Of a stretch of DNA of 64,000 nt, positions 53,399 through 64,000 are shown in pieces. This DNA is from Diplolepis rosae. Taxonomy: Eukaryota > Arthropoda > Insecta > Hymenoptera > Diplolepididae. The notes under the pieces are model-generated. The model saw nothing but the letters and a program-made list of their open reading frames with translations. It was not told the DNA's origin and ran no database searches. The stretch is from positions 1 through 64,000 of the forward strand of contig JAPYXD010000052.1 of assembly GCA_030998225.1 (NCBI GenBank), in the 5' to 3' direction. The position numbers were made by a program, and so were the translations under genes. Every line of letters starts with the position of its first letter. Positions within the stretch are counted from its first letter, which is position 1.

Positions 53399-56300
53399 AT
53401 GAATGCGAAGTATATAAATTCATATTTAAATCGTTAAAAGAACCAAAATGCAAATATGAATTTCAGTTTATGACAAATAGGACTATTTTACGTTCGAAAC
53501 TTAATATTTCACAAACATATTGTAGTATGTGTGTCTTTTAACATTATAGATTTGTCTAAATAAATTTGTTCGAAAAGTTGAATAGCGTGAAATACAACGA
53601 TAAATAACGTGTATAAAAGATATTGAATAAGTATAAAGTATGAATGCGAAGTATATAAATTCAAATTTAAATCGTTCAAGGAACCAAAATAGAAATATGT
53701 ATATCAGTTTATGATAAAAAGGACTATTTCAGGTTCGAAACTCAATTTTACACAAACATTTTGGAGTATGCTTGTCTTTTAACATTTTAGATTTGTCGAA
53801 TTAAATTTTGTGGAAAAGTCGAATAGCGTGAAATACAACGATAAATAACGCTTATAAAAGATATTGAATAAGTATAAAGTATGAATACGATGTATATAAA
53901 TTCAAATTTAAATCGTTCAAAGAACCAAAATAGAAATATGTTTTTCAGTTTATGACAAAAAGGACTATTTCAGGTTCGAAACTCAATTTTACACAAACAT
54001 ATTGTAGTATGTGTGTCTTTTTTCATTTTGGATTTGCCGAATTAAATTTTGTCGAATAGTCGAATAGCGTGAAATATAACGATAACTAACGTTTCATAAC
54101 AGATATTGAATAAGTTTAAAGTATGAATGCGAAGTACATAAATACAAATTTAAATCGCTCAAAGAACCAAAATAGAAATATGTATTTCAGTTTATGACAA
54201 AAATGACTATTTCAGGTTCGAATCTCAATTTTACACAAACATATTGTAGTATGTGTGTCTTTTTTCATTTTTGATTTGCCTAATTAAATTTTGTCGATTA
54301 GTCGAATAGCTTGAAATATAACGATAACTAACGTTTCATAACAGATATTGAATAAGTTTAAAGTATGAATGCGAAGTACATAAATACAAATTTAAATCGC
54401 TCAAAGAACCAAAATAGAAATATGTATTTCAGTTTATGACAAAAATGACTATTTCAGGTTCGAATCTCAATTTTACACAAACATTTTGGAGTATGTAAAT
54501 CTTTTTTCATGTTAGATTTGCCGAATTAAATTTTGTCGAAAAGTCGAATAGCGTGAAATATAACGATAACTAACGTTTCATAACAGATATTGAATAAGTT
54601 TAAAGTATGAATGCGAAGTATATAAATTCAAATTGAAATCGTTCAAACAACCAAAATGAAAATATGTTTTTCAGTTTATGACAAAAAGGACTATATTAGC
54701 TTCGAAACTCATTATTTCACAAACATATTGTAGTATGTGTGTCTTTTAACATTATAGATTTGTCTAATTAAATGTTGTGGAAAAGTCGAATAACGTTAAA
54801 TATAACGATAAATAACGTTTATAAAAGATATTGAATAAGTTTAAAGTATGAATGCGAAGTATATAAATTCATATTTAAATCGTTCAAAGAACCAAAATGG
54901 AAATATGTATTACAGTTTATGACAAAAAGGACTATTTCAGGTTCGAAACTCAATATTACACAAACATTTTGGAGTATGTAAATCTTTTTTCATTTTAGAT
55001 TTGCCGAATTAAATTTTGTCGAATAGTCGAATAGCGTGAAATATAACGATAACTAACGTTTCATAACAGATATTGAATAAGTTTAAAGTATGAATGCGAA
55101 GTATATAAATTCAAATTGAAATCGTTCAAACAACCAAAATGAAAATATGTTTTTCAGTTTATGACAAAAAGGACTATTTCAGGTTCGAAACTCAATTTTA
55201 CACAAACATATTGTAGTATGTGTGTCTTTTAACATTATAGATTTGTCTAAATAAATTTGTACGAAAAGTTGAATAGCGTGAAATACGACGATAAATAACG
55301 TTTATAAAAGATATTGATTAAGTTTAAATTATGAATGCGAAGTATATAAATTCATATTTAAATCGTTCAAAGAACCAAAATGGAAATATGTATTTCAGTT
55401 TATGACAAATAGGACTATTTTAGGTTCGAAACTTAATATATCACAAACATATTGTAGTATGTGTGTCTTTTAACATTATAGATTTGTCTAAATAAATTTG
55501 TACGAAAAGTTGAATAGCGTGAAATACGACGATAAATAACGTGTATAAAAGATATTGAATAAGTATAAAGTATGAATGCGAAGTATATAAATTCAAATTT
55601 AAATCGTTCAAGGAACCAAAATAGAAATATGTATATCAGTTTATGATAAAAAGGACTATTTCAGGTTCGAAACTAATTTTACACAAACATTTTGGAGTAT
55701 GTAAATCTTTTTTCATTTTAGATTTGTCGAATTAAATTTTGTGGAAAAGTCGAATAGCGTGAAATATAACGATAACTAACGTTCATAACAGATATTGAAT
55801 ATGTTTAAAGTATGAATGCGAAGTACATAAATACAAATTTAAATCGCTCAAAGAACCAAAATAGAAATATGTATTTCAGTTTATGACAAAAATGACTATT
55901 TCAGGTTCGAAACTCAATATTACACAAACATTTTGGAGTATGTGTGTCTTTTTTCATTTTGGATTTGCCGAATTAAATTTTGTCGAATAGTCGAATAGCG
56001 TGAAATATTACGATAACTAACGTTCATAAAAGATATTGAATAAGTTTAAAGTATGAATGCGAAGTATATAAATTCATATTTAAATCGTTCGAAGAACCAA
56101 AATGGAAACATGTATTTCAGTTGATGACAAATAGGACTATTTTAGGTTCGAAACTCATTATTTCACAAACATATTGTAGTATGAGTGTCTTTTAACATTA
56201 TTGATTTGTCTAAATAAATTTGTTCGAAAAGTTGAATAGCGTGAAATACAACGATAAATAACGTGTATAAAAGATATTGAATAAGTTTAAAGTATGAATG

Positions 56301-57960
56301 AGAAGTATATAGAATCAAATTTAAATCGTTCAAGGAACCAAAATAGAAATATGTATATCAGTTTATGATAAAAGGGACTATTTCAGGTTCGAAACTAATT
56401 TTACACAAACATTTTGGAGTATGTAAATCTTTTTTCATTTTAGATTTGCCGAATTAAATTTTGTAGAAAAGTCGAATAGCGTGAAATATAACGATAAATA
56501 AAGTTTATAAAAGATATTGAATAAGTTCAAAGTATGAATGCGAAGTACATAAATACAAATTTAAATCGCTCAAAGAACCAAAATAGAAATATGTATTTCA
56601 GTTTATGACAAAAATGACTATTTCAGGTTCGAAACTCAATATTACACAAACATTTTGGAGTATGTGAGTCTTTTAAAATTTTAGATTTGTGGAATTTAAT
56701 TTTGTCGAAAAGTTGAATAGCGTGAAATATAATGATAAATAACACTTATGAAAGATATTGAATAAGTTGTAAGTATGAATGCGAAATATATAAATTCAAA
56801 TTTAAATCGTTCAAAGAACCAAAATAGAAATATGTTTTTCAGTTTATGACAAAAAGGACTATTTCAGGTTCGAAACTCAATTTTACACAAACATATTGTA
56901 GTATGTGTGTCTTTTTTCATTTTAGATTTGCCGAATTAAATTTTGTCGAATAGTCGAATAGCGTGAAATATAACGATAACTAACGTTTCATAACAGATAT
57001 TGAATAATTTAAAGTATGAATGCGAAGTATATAAATTCAAATTTAAATCGTTAAAAGAACCAAAATAGAAATATGTATATCAGTTTATGATAAAAAGGAC
57101 TATTTCAGGTTCGAAACTAATTTTACACAAACATTTTGGAGTATGTAAATCTTTTTTCATTTTAGATTTGTCGAATTAAATTTTGTGGAAAAGTCGAATA
57201 GCGTGAAATACAACGATAAATAACGTGTATAAAAGATATTGAATAAGTTTAAAGTATGAATGAGAAGTATATAAATTCAAATATAAATCTTTCAAAGTAC
57301 CAAAAAGGAAATATGTTTTTCAGTTTATGACAAAAAGGACTATTTCAGGTTCGAAACTCAATTTTACACAAACATATTGTAGTATGTGTGTCTTTTTTCA
57401 TTTTAGATTTGCCGAATTAAATTTTGTCGAATAGTCGAATAGCGTGAAATATAACGATAACTAACGTTTCATAACAGATATTGAATAAGTTTAAAGTATG
57501 AATGCGAAGTATATAAATTCAAATTGAAATCGTTCAAACAAGCAAAATGGAAATATGTTTTTCAGTTTGTGACAAATAGGACTATTTTACGTTCGAAACT
57601 TAATATTTCACAAACATATTGTAGTATGTGTGTCTTTTAACATTATAGATTTGTCTAAATAAATTTGTTCGAAAAGTTGAATAGCGTGAAATACGACGAT
57701 AAATAACGTGTATAAAAGATATTGAATAAGTATAAAGTATGAATGCGAAGTATATAAATTCAAATTTAAATCGTTCAAGGAACCAAAATAGAAATATGTA
57801 TATCAGTTTATGATAAAAAGGACTATTTCAGGTTCGAAACTAATTTTACACAAACATTTTGGAGTATGTAAATCTTTTTTCATTTTAGATTTGTCGAATT
57901 AAATTTTGTGGAAAAGTCGAATAGCGTTAAATATAACGATAAATAACGTTTATAAAAGAT
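53399..57960. repeat. Family A array, right-hand mixed region
   Basis: About 19 monomers of mixed type. It starts like a third copy of the long HOR (type c then type b) but departs from it within two monomers. Two near-identical d/e chimeras follow one another at 54,123 and 54,364, and two type c monomers with the rare tgtacgaaaag follow one another near 55,258 and 55,500. The ttgatgacaaatagg variant of the 13-mer reappears near 56,120. No gene or foreign element is seen. Confidence 0.75.
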
Positions 57961-59240
57961 ATTGAATAAGTTTAAAGTATGAATGCGAAGTATATAAATT
58001 CAAAATAAATCGTTCAAAGAAACAAAATGGAAATATGTATTTCAGTTTATGACAAATAGGACTATTTTAGGTTCGAAGCTCAATTTTACACAAAGATTTT
58101 GGAGCATGTGAGTCTTTTAACATTTTAGATTTGTGGAATTAAATTTTGTCGAAAAGTCGAATAGCGTGAAATATAAGGATAAATAACGATTATAAAAGAT
58201 ATTGAATAAGTTCAAATTATGAATGCAAAGTATATAAATTCAAATATAAATCGTTCAAAGAACCAAAATGGAAATATGTATTACAGTTTATGACAAAAAG
58301 GACTATTTCAGGTTCGAAACTCAATATTACACAAACATTTTGGAGTATGTAAATCTTTTTTCATTTTAGATTTGTCGAATTAAATTTTGTGGAAAAGTCG
58401 AATAGCGTTAAATATAACGATAAATAACGATTATAAAAGATATTGAATAAGTTTAAAGTATGAATGCGAAGTACATAAATACAAATTTAAATCGCTCAAA
58501 GAACCAAAATAGAAATATGTATTTCAGTTTATGACAAAAATGACTATTTCAGGTTCGAAACTCAATTTTACACAAACAATTTGGAGCATGTGAGTCTTTT
58601 AACATTTTAGATATGTCGAACTAAATTTTGTGGAAAAGTCGAATAGCCTGAAATATAACGATAAATAACGATTATAAAAGATATTGAATAAGTATAAAGT
58701 ATGAATGCGATGTATATAAATTCAAATTTAAATCGTTCAATGAATCAAAATAGAAATATGTATATCAGTTCATGATAAAAAGGACTATTTTAGGTTCGAA
58801 GCTCAATTTTACACAAAGATTTTGGAGCATGTGAGTCTTTTAACATTTTAGACTTGTCGAATTAAATTTTGTCGAAAAGTCGAATAGCGTGAAATATAAT
58901 GATAAATAACGTTTATAAAAGATATTGAATAAGTTTAAAGTATGAATGCAAATATATAAATTCAAATTTAAATCGTTCAAAGAACAAAAATAGAAATATG
59001 TTTTTCAGATTATGACAAAAAGGACTATTTCAGGTTCGAATCTCAATTTTACACAAACATTTTGGAGTATGTAAATCTTTCTTCATTTTAGATTTACCGA
59101 ATTAAATTTTTTCGAAAAGTCGAATAGCGTGAAATATAACGATAACTAACGTTTCATAAAAGATATTGAATAAGTTTAAAGTATGAATGCCATGTATATA
59201 AATTCAAATTTAAATCAGTCAAAGAACCAAAATGCAAATA
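57960..59240. repeat. Diverged family A monomers next to the B boundary
   Basis: The last five or so A monomers carry more private changes than those inside the array: ttttacacaaagattttgg near 58,085 and 58,808, ttggagcatgtgag near 58,101, 58,583 and 58,821, atatgtcgaactaaat near 58,612, cttgtcgaatt near 58,852 and a taataaaggat-free but altered aacgattataaaag ending. The gagcatg form is the one used by family B, so these monomers are intermediate in at least this block. Confidence 0.7.
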
Positions 59241-59425
59241 TCTTTTTCAGTTTCTGACAAAATGCAATATCTCCGGTCAGACACTCAATATCCCTCAAAC
59301 ATTTTGGAGCATGTAAATCTTTTAACAATTTAAATTTCAAGACTAGTGCGTTTTTATGTTAAGTAGAATAGTTTGAAATATAAAGATATATAACGATAAT
59401 AGAAGATATTAAATCTGTAGAATGT
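59183..59425 (+). repeat. A-to-B junction monomer
   Basis: This monomer begins as family A (atgaatgc at 59,183, then A-like text through the aaagaaccaaaatg near 59,225-59,238) and continues as family B (ctttttcagtttctgac, then the gtcagacactcaatatccc stretch). The switch falls inside sequence shared by both families, roughly 59,230-59,250, and the monomer keeps full length (243 bp). The two arrays are therefore joined in register, as expected from homologous unequal exchange rather than insertion of one array into the other. Confidence 0.85.
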
Positions 59426-59668
59426 ATCGATGCGAATTATATAAATCCAAATTGAAATCGTTCAAGCGAATAAAATGCAAATTTCTTTTTCAGTTTCTGA
59501 CAAAATGAAATATCTCCGGTCAGACACTCAATATCCCTCAAACATTTTGGAGCATGTAAATCTTTTAACAATTTAAATTTGAAGACTAGTGCGTTTTTAT
59601 GTAAAGTAGAATAGTGTGAAATATAAAGATATATAACGATAATAGAAGATATTAAATCAGTAGAATGT
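59426..59668 (+). repeat. Representative family B monomer, type B1 (243 bp)
   Basis: B1 starts atcgatgcgaattatat, carries cgttcaagcgaataaaatg, atatctccggtcagacactc, gaagactagtgcg, gaaatataaagatatat and gatattaaatcag. Variants with a gttaaatatgaagactattg segment near 60,300, 62,500, 63,475 and 63,720 form a recurrent B1 subtype. Confidence 0.85.
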
Positions 59669-59911
59669 ATCGATGCGAATTATATAAATCCAAATTGAAA
59701 TCGTTCAAGCGAATAAAATGCAAATATCTTTTTCAGTTTCTGACAAAATGTAATATTTTCAGTCAGACATACAATATCCCTCAAACATTTTGGAGCATGT
59801 AAATCTTTTAACAATTTAAATTTGAAGACTAGTGCGTTTTTATGTAATGTAGAATAGTGTGAAATAAAAAGATATGTAACGATAATACAGGATATTAAAC
59901 CAGTAGAATGT
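59669..59911 (+). repeat. Representative family B monomer, type B2 (243 bp)
   Basis: B2 is marked by atattttcagtcagacatac, a tgtaatgtagaatag segment, gaaataaaaagatatgtaac and ggatattaaaccag, followed by cgttcaattgaat at the start of the next unit. It recurs at about 60,954, 61,936 and 63,156, and in chimeric form near 62,422. Confidence 0.85.
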
Positions 59912-60589
59912 ATCGATGCGAATTATATAAATTCAAATTGAAATCGTTCAATTGAATAAAATGCAAATATCTTTTTCAGTTTCTGACAAAATGCAATATC
60001 TCCGATCAGACACTCAATATCCCTCAAACATTTTGGATCATGTAAATCTTTAAACAATTTAAATTTGAAGATTAGTGCGTTTTTATGTAATGTAGGATAG
60101 TGTGACAGAAAAAGATATATAACTATAATACAGGATATTAAACCAGTAGAATGTATCGATGCGAATTATATAAATCCAAATTGAAATCGTTCAAGCGAAT
60201 AAAATGCAAATATCTTTTTCAGTTTCTGACAAAATGCAATATCTCCGGTCAGACACTCAATATCCCTCAAACATTTTGGAACATGTAAATCTTTTAACAT
60301 GTTAAATATGAAGACTATTGCGTTTTTATGTAAAGTAGAATAGTTTGAAATATAAAGATATATAACGATAATAGAAGATATTAAATCAGTAGAATGAATC
60401 GATGCGAATTATATAAATCCAAATTGAAATCGTTCAAGCGAATAAAATGCAAATTTCTTTTTCAGATACTGACAAAATGAAATATCTCCGGTCAGACACT
60501 AAATATCCCTTAAACATTTTGGGGCATGTTAATCTTTTAACCATTTAAATTTGAAGACTAGTGCGTTTTTATGTAAAGTAGAATAGTTT

Positions 60590-61860
60590 GAAATATAAAG
60601 ATATATAACGATAATAGAAGATATTAAATCAGTAGAATGAATCGATGCGAATTATATAAATCCAAATTGAAATCGTTCAAGCGAATTAAATGCAAATTTC
60701 TTTTCAGATTCTGACAGAATGCAATATCTCCGATCAGACACTCAATATCCCTCAAACATTTTGAAGCATGTAAGTCTTAATATTTTTAAGTTGAAGACTA
60801 GTGCTTCTTCATGTAAAGTAGAATGATGTGAAAGCCACGAGCATTTACTCTAACAATAATAAAGGATATTGACGAAGTAGAATGTATCAATGCGAATTAT
60901 ATATATTCAAATTAAAATCGTCCAAGCGAATAAAATGCAAATATCTTTTTCAGTTTCTGACAAAATGTAATATTTTCAGTCAGACATACAATATCCCTCA
61001 AACATTTTGGAGCATGTAAATCTTTTAACAATTTAAATTTGAAGACTAGTGCGTTTTTATGTAATGTAGAATAGTGTGAAATAAAAAGATATGTAACGAT
61101 AATACAGGATATTAAACCAGTAGAATGTATCGATGCGAATTATATAAATTCAAATTGAAATCGTTCAATTGAATAAAATGCAAATATCTTTTTCAGTTTC
61201 TGACAAAATGCAATATCTCCGATCAGACACTCAATATCCCTCAAACATTTTGAAGCATGTAAGTCTTTTAACATTTTTAAGTTGAGGACTAGTGCTTCTT
61301 CATGTAAAGTAGAATGATGTGAAAGCCACGAGCATTTACTCTAACAATAATAAAGGATATTGACGAAGTAGAATGTATCAATGCGAATTATATATATTCA
61401 AATTAAAATCGTACAAGCGAATAAAATGCAAATATCTTTTTCAGTTTCTGACAAAATGAAATATCTCCGGTCAGACACTCAATATCCCTCAAACATTTTG
61501 GATCATGTAAATCTTTTAACAATTTAAATTTGAAGACTAGTGCGTTTTTATGTAATGTAGAATAGTGTGAAATAAAAAGATATGTAACGATAATACAGGA
61601 TATTAAACCAGTAGAATGTATCGATGCGAATTATATAAATTCAAATTGAAATCGTTCAATTGAATAAAATGCAAATATCTTTTTCAGTTTCTGACAAAAT
61701 GCAATATCTCCGATCAGACACTCAATATCCCTCAAACATTTTGAAGCATGTAAGTCTTTTAACATTTTTAAGTTGAGGACTAGTGCTTCTTCATGTAAAG
61801 TAGAATGATGTGAAAGCCACGAGCATTTACTCTAACAATAATAAAGGATATTGACGAAGT
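60590..61860. repeat. 491-bp dimeric HOR in family B
   Basis: The B3 landmark gccacg lies at 60,834, 61,325 and 61,816, two exact steps of 491 bp, which is one 243-bp plus one 248-bp monomer. The partner between B3 units is B2 in one case and a B1/B2 chimera in the other. The next B3 landmark is at 63,036, a further 1,220 bp (four 243-bp units plus one 248-bp unit), so the dimer is interrupted there. Confidence 0.8.
61129..61376 (+). repeat. Representative family B monomer, type B3 (248 bp)
   Basis: B3 is five bases longer than the other B types. It has tccgatcagacactc, cattttgaagcatgtaagtc, gtgcttcttcatg and then a stretch found in no other type, gaaagccacgagcattt followed by actctaacaataataaagg, before gatattgacgaag. 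The gccacg landmark occurs at 60,834, 61,325, 61,816 and 63,036. Confidence 0.85.
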
Positions 61861-64000
61861 AGAATGTATCAATGCGAATTATATATATTCAAATTAAAAT
61901 CGTACAAGCGAATAAAATGCAAATATCTTTTTCAGTTTCTGACAAAATGTAATATTTTCAGTCAGACATACAATATCCCTCAAACATTTTGGAGCATGTA
62001 AATCTTTTAACAATTTAAATTTGAAGACTAGTGGGTTTTTATGTAATGTAGAATAGTGTGAAATAAAAAGATATGTAACGATAATACAGCATATTAAACC
62101 AGTAGAATGTATCGATGCGAATTATATAAATCCAAATTGAAATCGTTCAAGCGAATAAAATGCAAATTTCTTTTTCAGTTTCTGACAAACTGCAATATCT
62201 CCGGTAAGACACTCAATATCCTTCAAACATTTTGGAACATGTAAATCTTTTAACAAGTTAAATTTCAAGACTATTGCGTTTTTATGTTAAGTAGAACAGT
62301 TTGAAATATAAAGATATACAACGATTATACAGAATATTAAATCAGTCGAATGTATCGTTGCGAATTATATAAATCCAATTTAAAATCGTCCAAGTGAATA
62401 AAATGCAAATATCTTTTTCAGTTTCTGACAAAATGTAATATTTTCAGTCAGACATACAATATCCCTCAAACATTTTGGAGCATGTAAATCTTTTAACATG
62501 TTAAATATGAAGACTATTGCGTTTTTATGTAAAGTAGAATAGTTTGAAATATAAAGATATATAACGATAATAGAAGATATTAAATCAGTAGAATGTATCG
62601 ATGCGAATTATATAAATCCAAATTGAAATCGTTCAAGCGAATAAAATGCAAATATCTTTTTCAGTTTCTGACAAAATGCAATATCTCCGGTCAGACACTC
62701 AATATCCCTCAAACATTTTGGAGCATGTAAATCTTTTAACAATTTAAATTTGAAGACTAGTGCGTTTTTATGTAATGTAGAATAGTGTGAAATAAAAAGA
62801 TATGTAACGATAATACAGGATATTAAACCAGTAGAATGTATCGATGCGAATTATATAAATTCAAATTGAAATCGTTCAATTGAATAAAATGCAAATATCT
62901 TTTTCAGTTTCTGACAAAATGCAATATCTCCGATCAGACACTCAATATCCCTCAAACATTTTGAAGCATGTAAGTCTTTTAACATTTTTAAGTTGAAGAC
63001 TAGTGCTTCTTCATGTAAAGTAGAATGATGTGAAAGCCACGAGCATTTACTCTAACAATAATAAAGGATATTGACGAAGTAGAATGTATCAATGCGAATT
63101 ATATATATTCAAATTAAAATCGTCCAAGCGAATAAAATGCAAATATCTTTTTCAGTTTCTGACAAAATGTAATATTTTCAGTCAGACATACAATATCCCT
63201 CAAACATTTTGGAGCATGTAAATCTTTTAACAATTTAAATTTGAAGACTAGTGCGTTTTTATGTAATGTAGAATAGTGTGAAATAAAAAGATATGTAACG
63301 ATAATACAGGATATTAAACCAGTAGAATGTATCGATGCGAATTATATAAATTCAAATTGAAATCGTTCAATTGAATAAAATGCAAATATCTTTTTCAGTT
63401 TCTGACAAAATGCAATATCTCCGATCAGACACTCAATATCCCTCAAACATTTTGAAGCATGTAAATCTTTTAACATGTTAAATATGAAGACTATTGCGTT
63501 TTTATGTAAAGTAGAATAGTTTGAAATATAAAGATATATAACGATTATACAGAATATTAAATCAGTAGAATGTATCGATGCGAATTATATAAATCCAAAT
63601 TGAAATCGTTCAAGCGAATAAAATGCAAATATCTTTTTCAGTTTCTGACAAAATGTAATATTTTCAGTCAGACATACAATATCCCTCAAACATTTTGGAG
63701 CATGTAAATCTTTTAACATGTTAAATATGAAGACTATTGCGTTTTTATGTAAAGTAGAATAGTTTGAAATATAAAGATATATAACGATAATAGAAGATAT
63801 TAAATCAGTAGAATGTATCGATGCGAATTATATAAATTCAAATTGAAATCGTTCAATTGAATAAAATGCAAATTTCTTTTTCAGTTTCTGACAAACTGCA
63901 ATATCTCCGGTCAGACACTCAATATCCCTCAAACATTTTGGAACATGTAAATCTTTTAACATGTTAAATATGAAGACTATTGCGTTTTTATGTAAAGTAG

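Larger units (their letters stand above)
1..59240. repeat. Satellite family A array, ~241-bp monomer, about 245 copies
   Basis: Uninterrupted head-to-tail tandem array. The landmark atgaatgcga starts at 54, 298, 539, 780, 1021 and 1262, giving spacings of 244, 241, 241, 241 and 241, and the pattern continues to 59,183. A typical monomer contains, in order, this landmark, tatataaattcaaattt, aatcgttcaaagaacc, a tttcagtttatgac block, ggttcgaaactc, a caaacattttggag block, gatttgtcgaatt, gtcgaatagcgtg and aaaagatattgaataag. Neither strand has an open frame longer than 63 codons, because each monomer carries stops in every frame. There is no inverted copy and no interspersed element. Nothing suggests translation. 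A role as centromeric or heterochromatic DNA is inferred from array size and HOR structure only. Confidence 0.97.
59240..64000. repeat. Satellite family B array, 243/248-bp monomer, 20 copies
   Basis: The block cagtttctgacaaa recurs with its ttt at 59,251, 59,494, 59,737, 59,980, 60,223, 60,466, 60,708, 60,954, 61,197, 61,445 and on to 63,885: 20 copies. Spacing is 243 for most, 246-248 after the divergent B3 type and 242 once. The monomer aligns along its length with family A (atgcgaa, tatataaat, aaatcgttcaa, aaaatgcaaat, tttcagttt, acaaaa, caaacattttgga) but differs strongly in the segment after the caaacattttgga block, where it has gaagactagtgcg and a tttttatgtaaagtagaat stretch. It runs past the right end of the window. 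It is a diverged sister subfamily of A, not a separate satellite. Confidence 0.95.

Noticed and set aside
1..59240. Possible mini-intron or splice signals in each monomer: gtatgt followed about 30 bp later by ttttttcattttag.
   Set aside because: The distance is too short for ordinary spliceosomal introns, many monomers break one of the two signals, and there is no coding sequence on either side.
1..59240. Small inverted repeat taaattcaaattta in most monomers as a hairpin or terminator.
   Set aside because: Only five base pairs of A/T stem; expected by chance at this composition.
1..59240. Intrinsic DNA curvature from repeated A and T tracts.
   Set aside because: Tracts of four to six A or T are common, but I could not show a helical spacing by eye, so no claim is made.
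1..64000. CRISPR array.
   Set aside because: The repeat has no unique spacers: the whole 241-bp unit repeats, and variation is spread as types and point changes.
1..64000. CENP-B-box-like 17-mer.
   Set aside because: ttcgaaact recurs, but the CGGG half of the known motif is absent from all monomer types that I checked.
1..64000. tRNA, rRNA or 5S gene within the repeat unit.
   Set aside because: The monomer is too A/T-rich and has no recognisable box A/box B, cloverleaf or conserved rRNA sequence; ggttcgaa alone resembles a box B core but lacks the rest.

Overview
The window is tandem satellite DNA from end to end. I find no protein gene, RNA gene, transposon, CRISPR array or unique sequence. 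Every part repeats a unit of about 241 bp, all units run head to tail in one orientation, and base composition is about 75% A+T (hand count of a few lines). Array size, A+T richness and multi-level organisation point to a eukaryotic nuclear genome, probably a centromeric or other heterochromatic array. CpG is not depleted (about 8 per monomer, roughly twice expectation). That fits a genome with little cytosine methylation, such as many invertebrates, better than a vertebrate or plant; this is inference. I do not recognise the satellite by name and cannot assign a species.

Layout. Positions 1 to about 59,240 hold family A, roughly 245 monomers of 240-242 bp. They fall into at least six recurrent sequence types, called a to f here. 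Types are not in random order: c is usually followed by b, and d is often followed by e. Blocks of several monomers are themselves repeated, giving higher-order repeats (HORs). Positions 1-9,600 carry short HORs (482-bp dimer, 964-bp tetramer) and most of the structural damage: two truncated monomers, two monomers with an A/T-only replacement, and one with a 21-bp foreign-looking filler. From about 10,540 to 21,370 there is a block repeated at about 6.98 kb, with an intermediate copy in between. From 28,550 to 34,820 a 13-monomer unit (3,132 bp) occurs twice in tandem. From 32,689 to 53,398 a very large unit of about 42-44 monomers (10.1 and 10.6 kb) occurs twice in tandem, and the second copy carries an extra 965-bp tetramer. 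From 53,399 to 59,240 the monomers become more mixed and, near the end, more diverged.

At about 59,240 the array switches, in register, to family B: 20 monomers of 243 or 248 bp, clearly homologous to A but strongly diverged in about half of the unit. B has its own types (B1, B2, B3) and a 491-bp B2/B3 dimer. Two short blocks are nearly unchanged between A and B, while the segment between them and the next monomer start is heavily changed.

The interest lies in array architecture: nested HORs, monomer-order rules, chimeric monomers and the A/B boundary. I found no sign of a new enzymatic or defence system. Open frames of about 60 codons recur only because particular monomer types recur. Block boundaries and copy relationships come from matching diagnostic variants by eye and are approximate to tens of bases.
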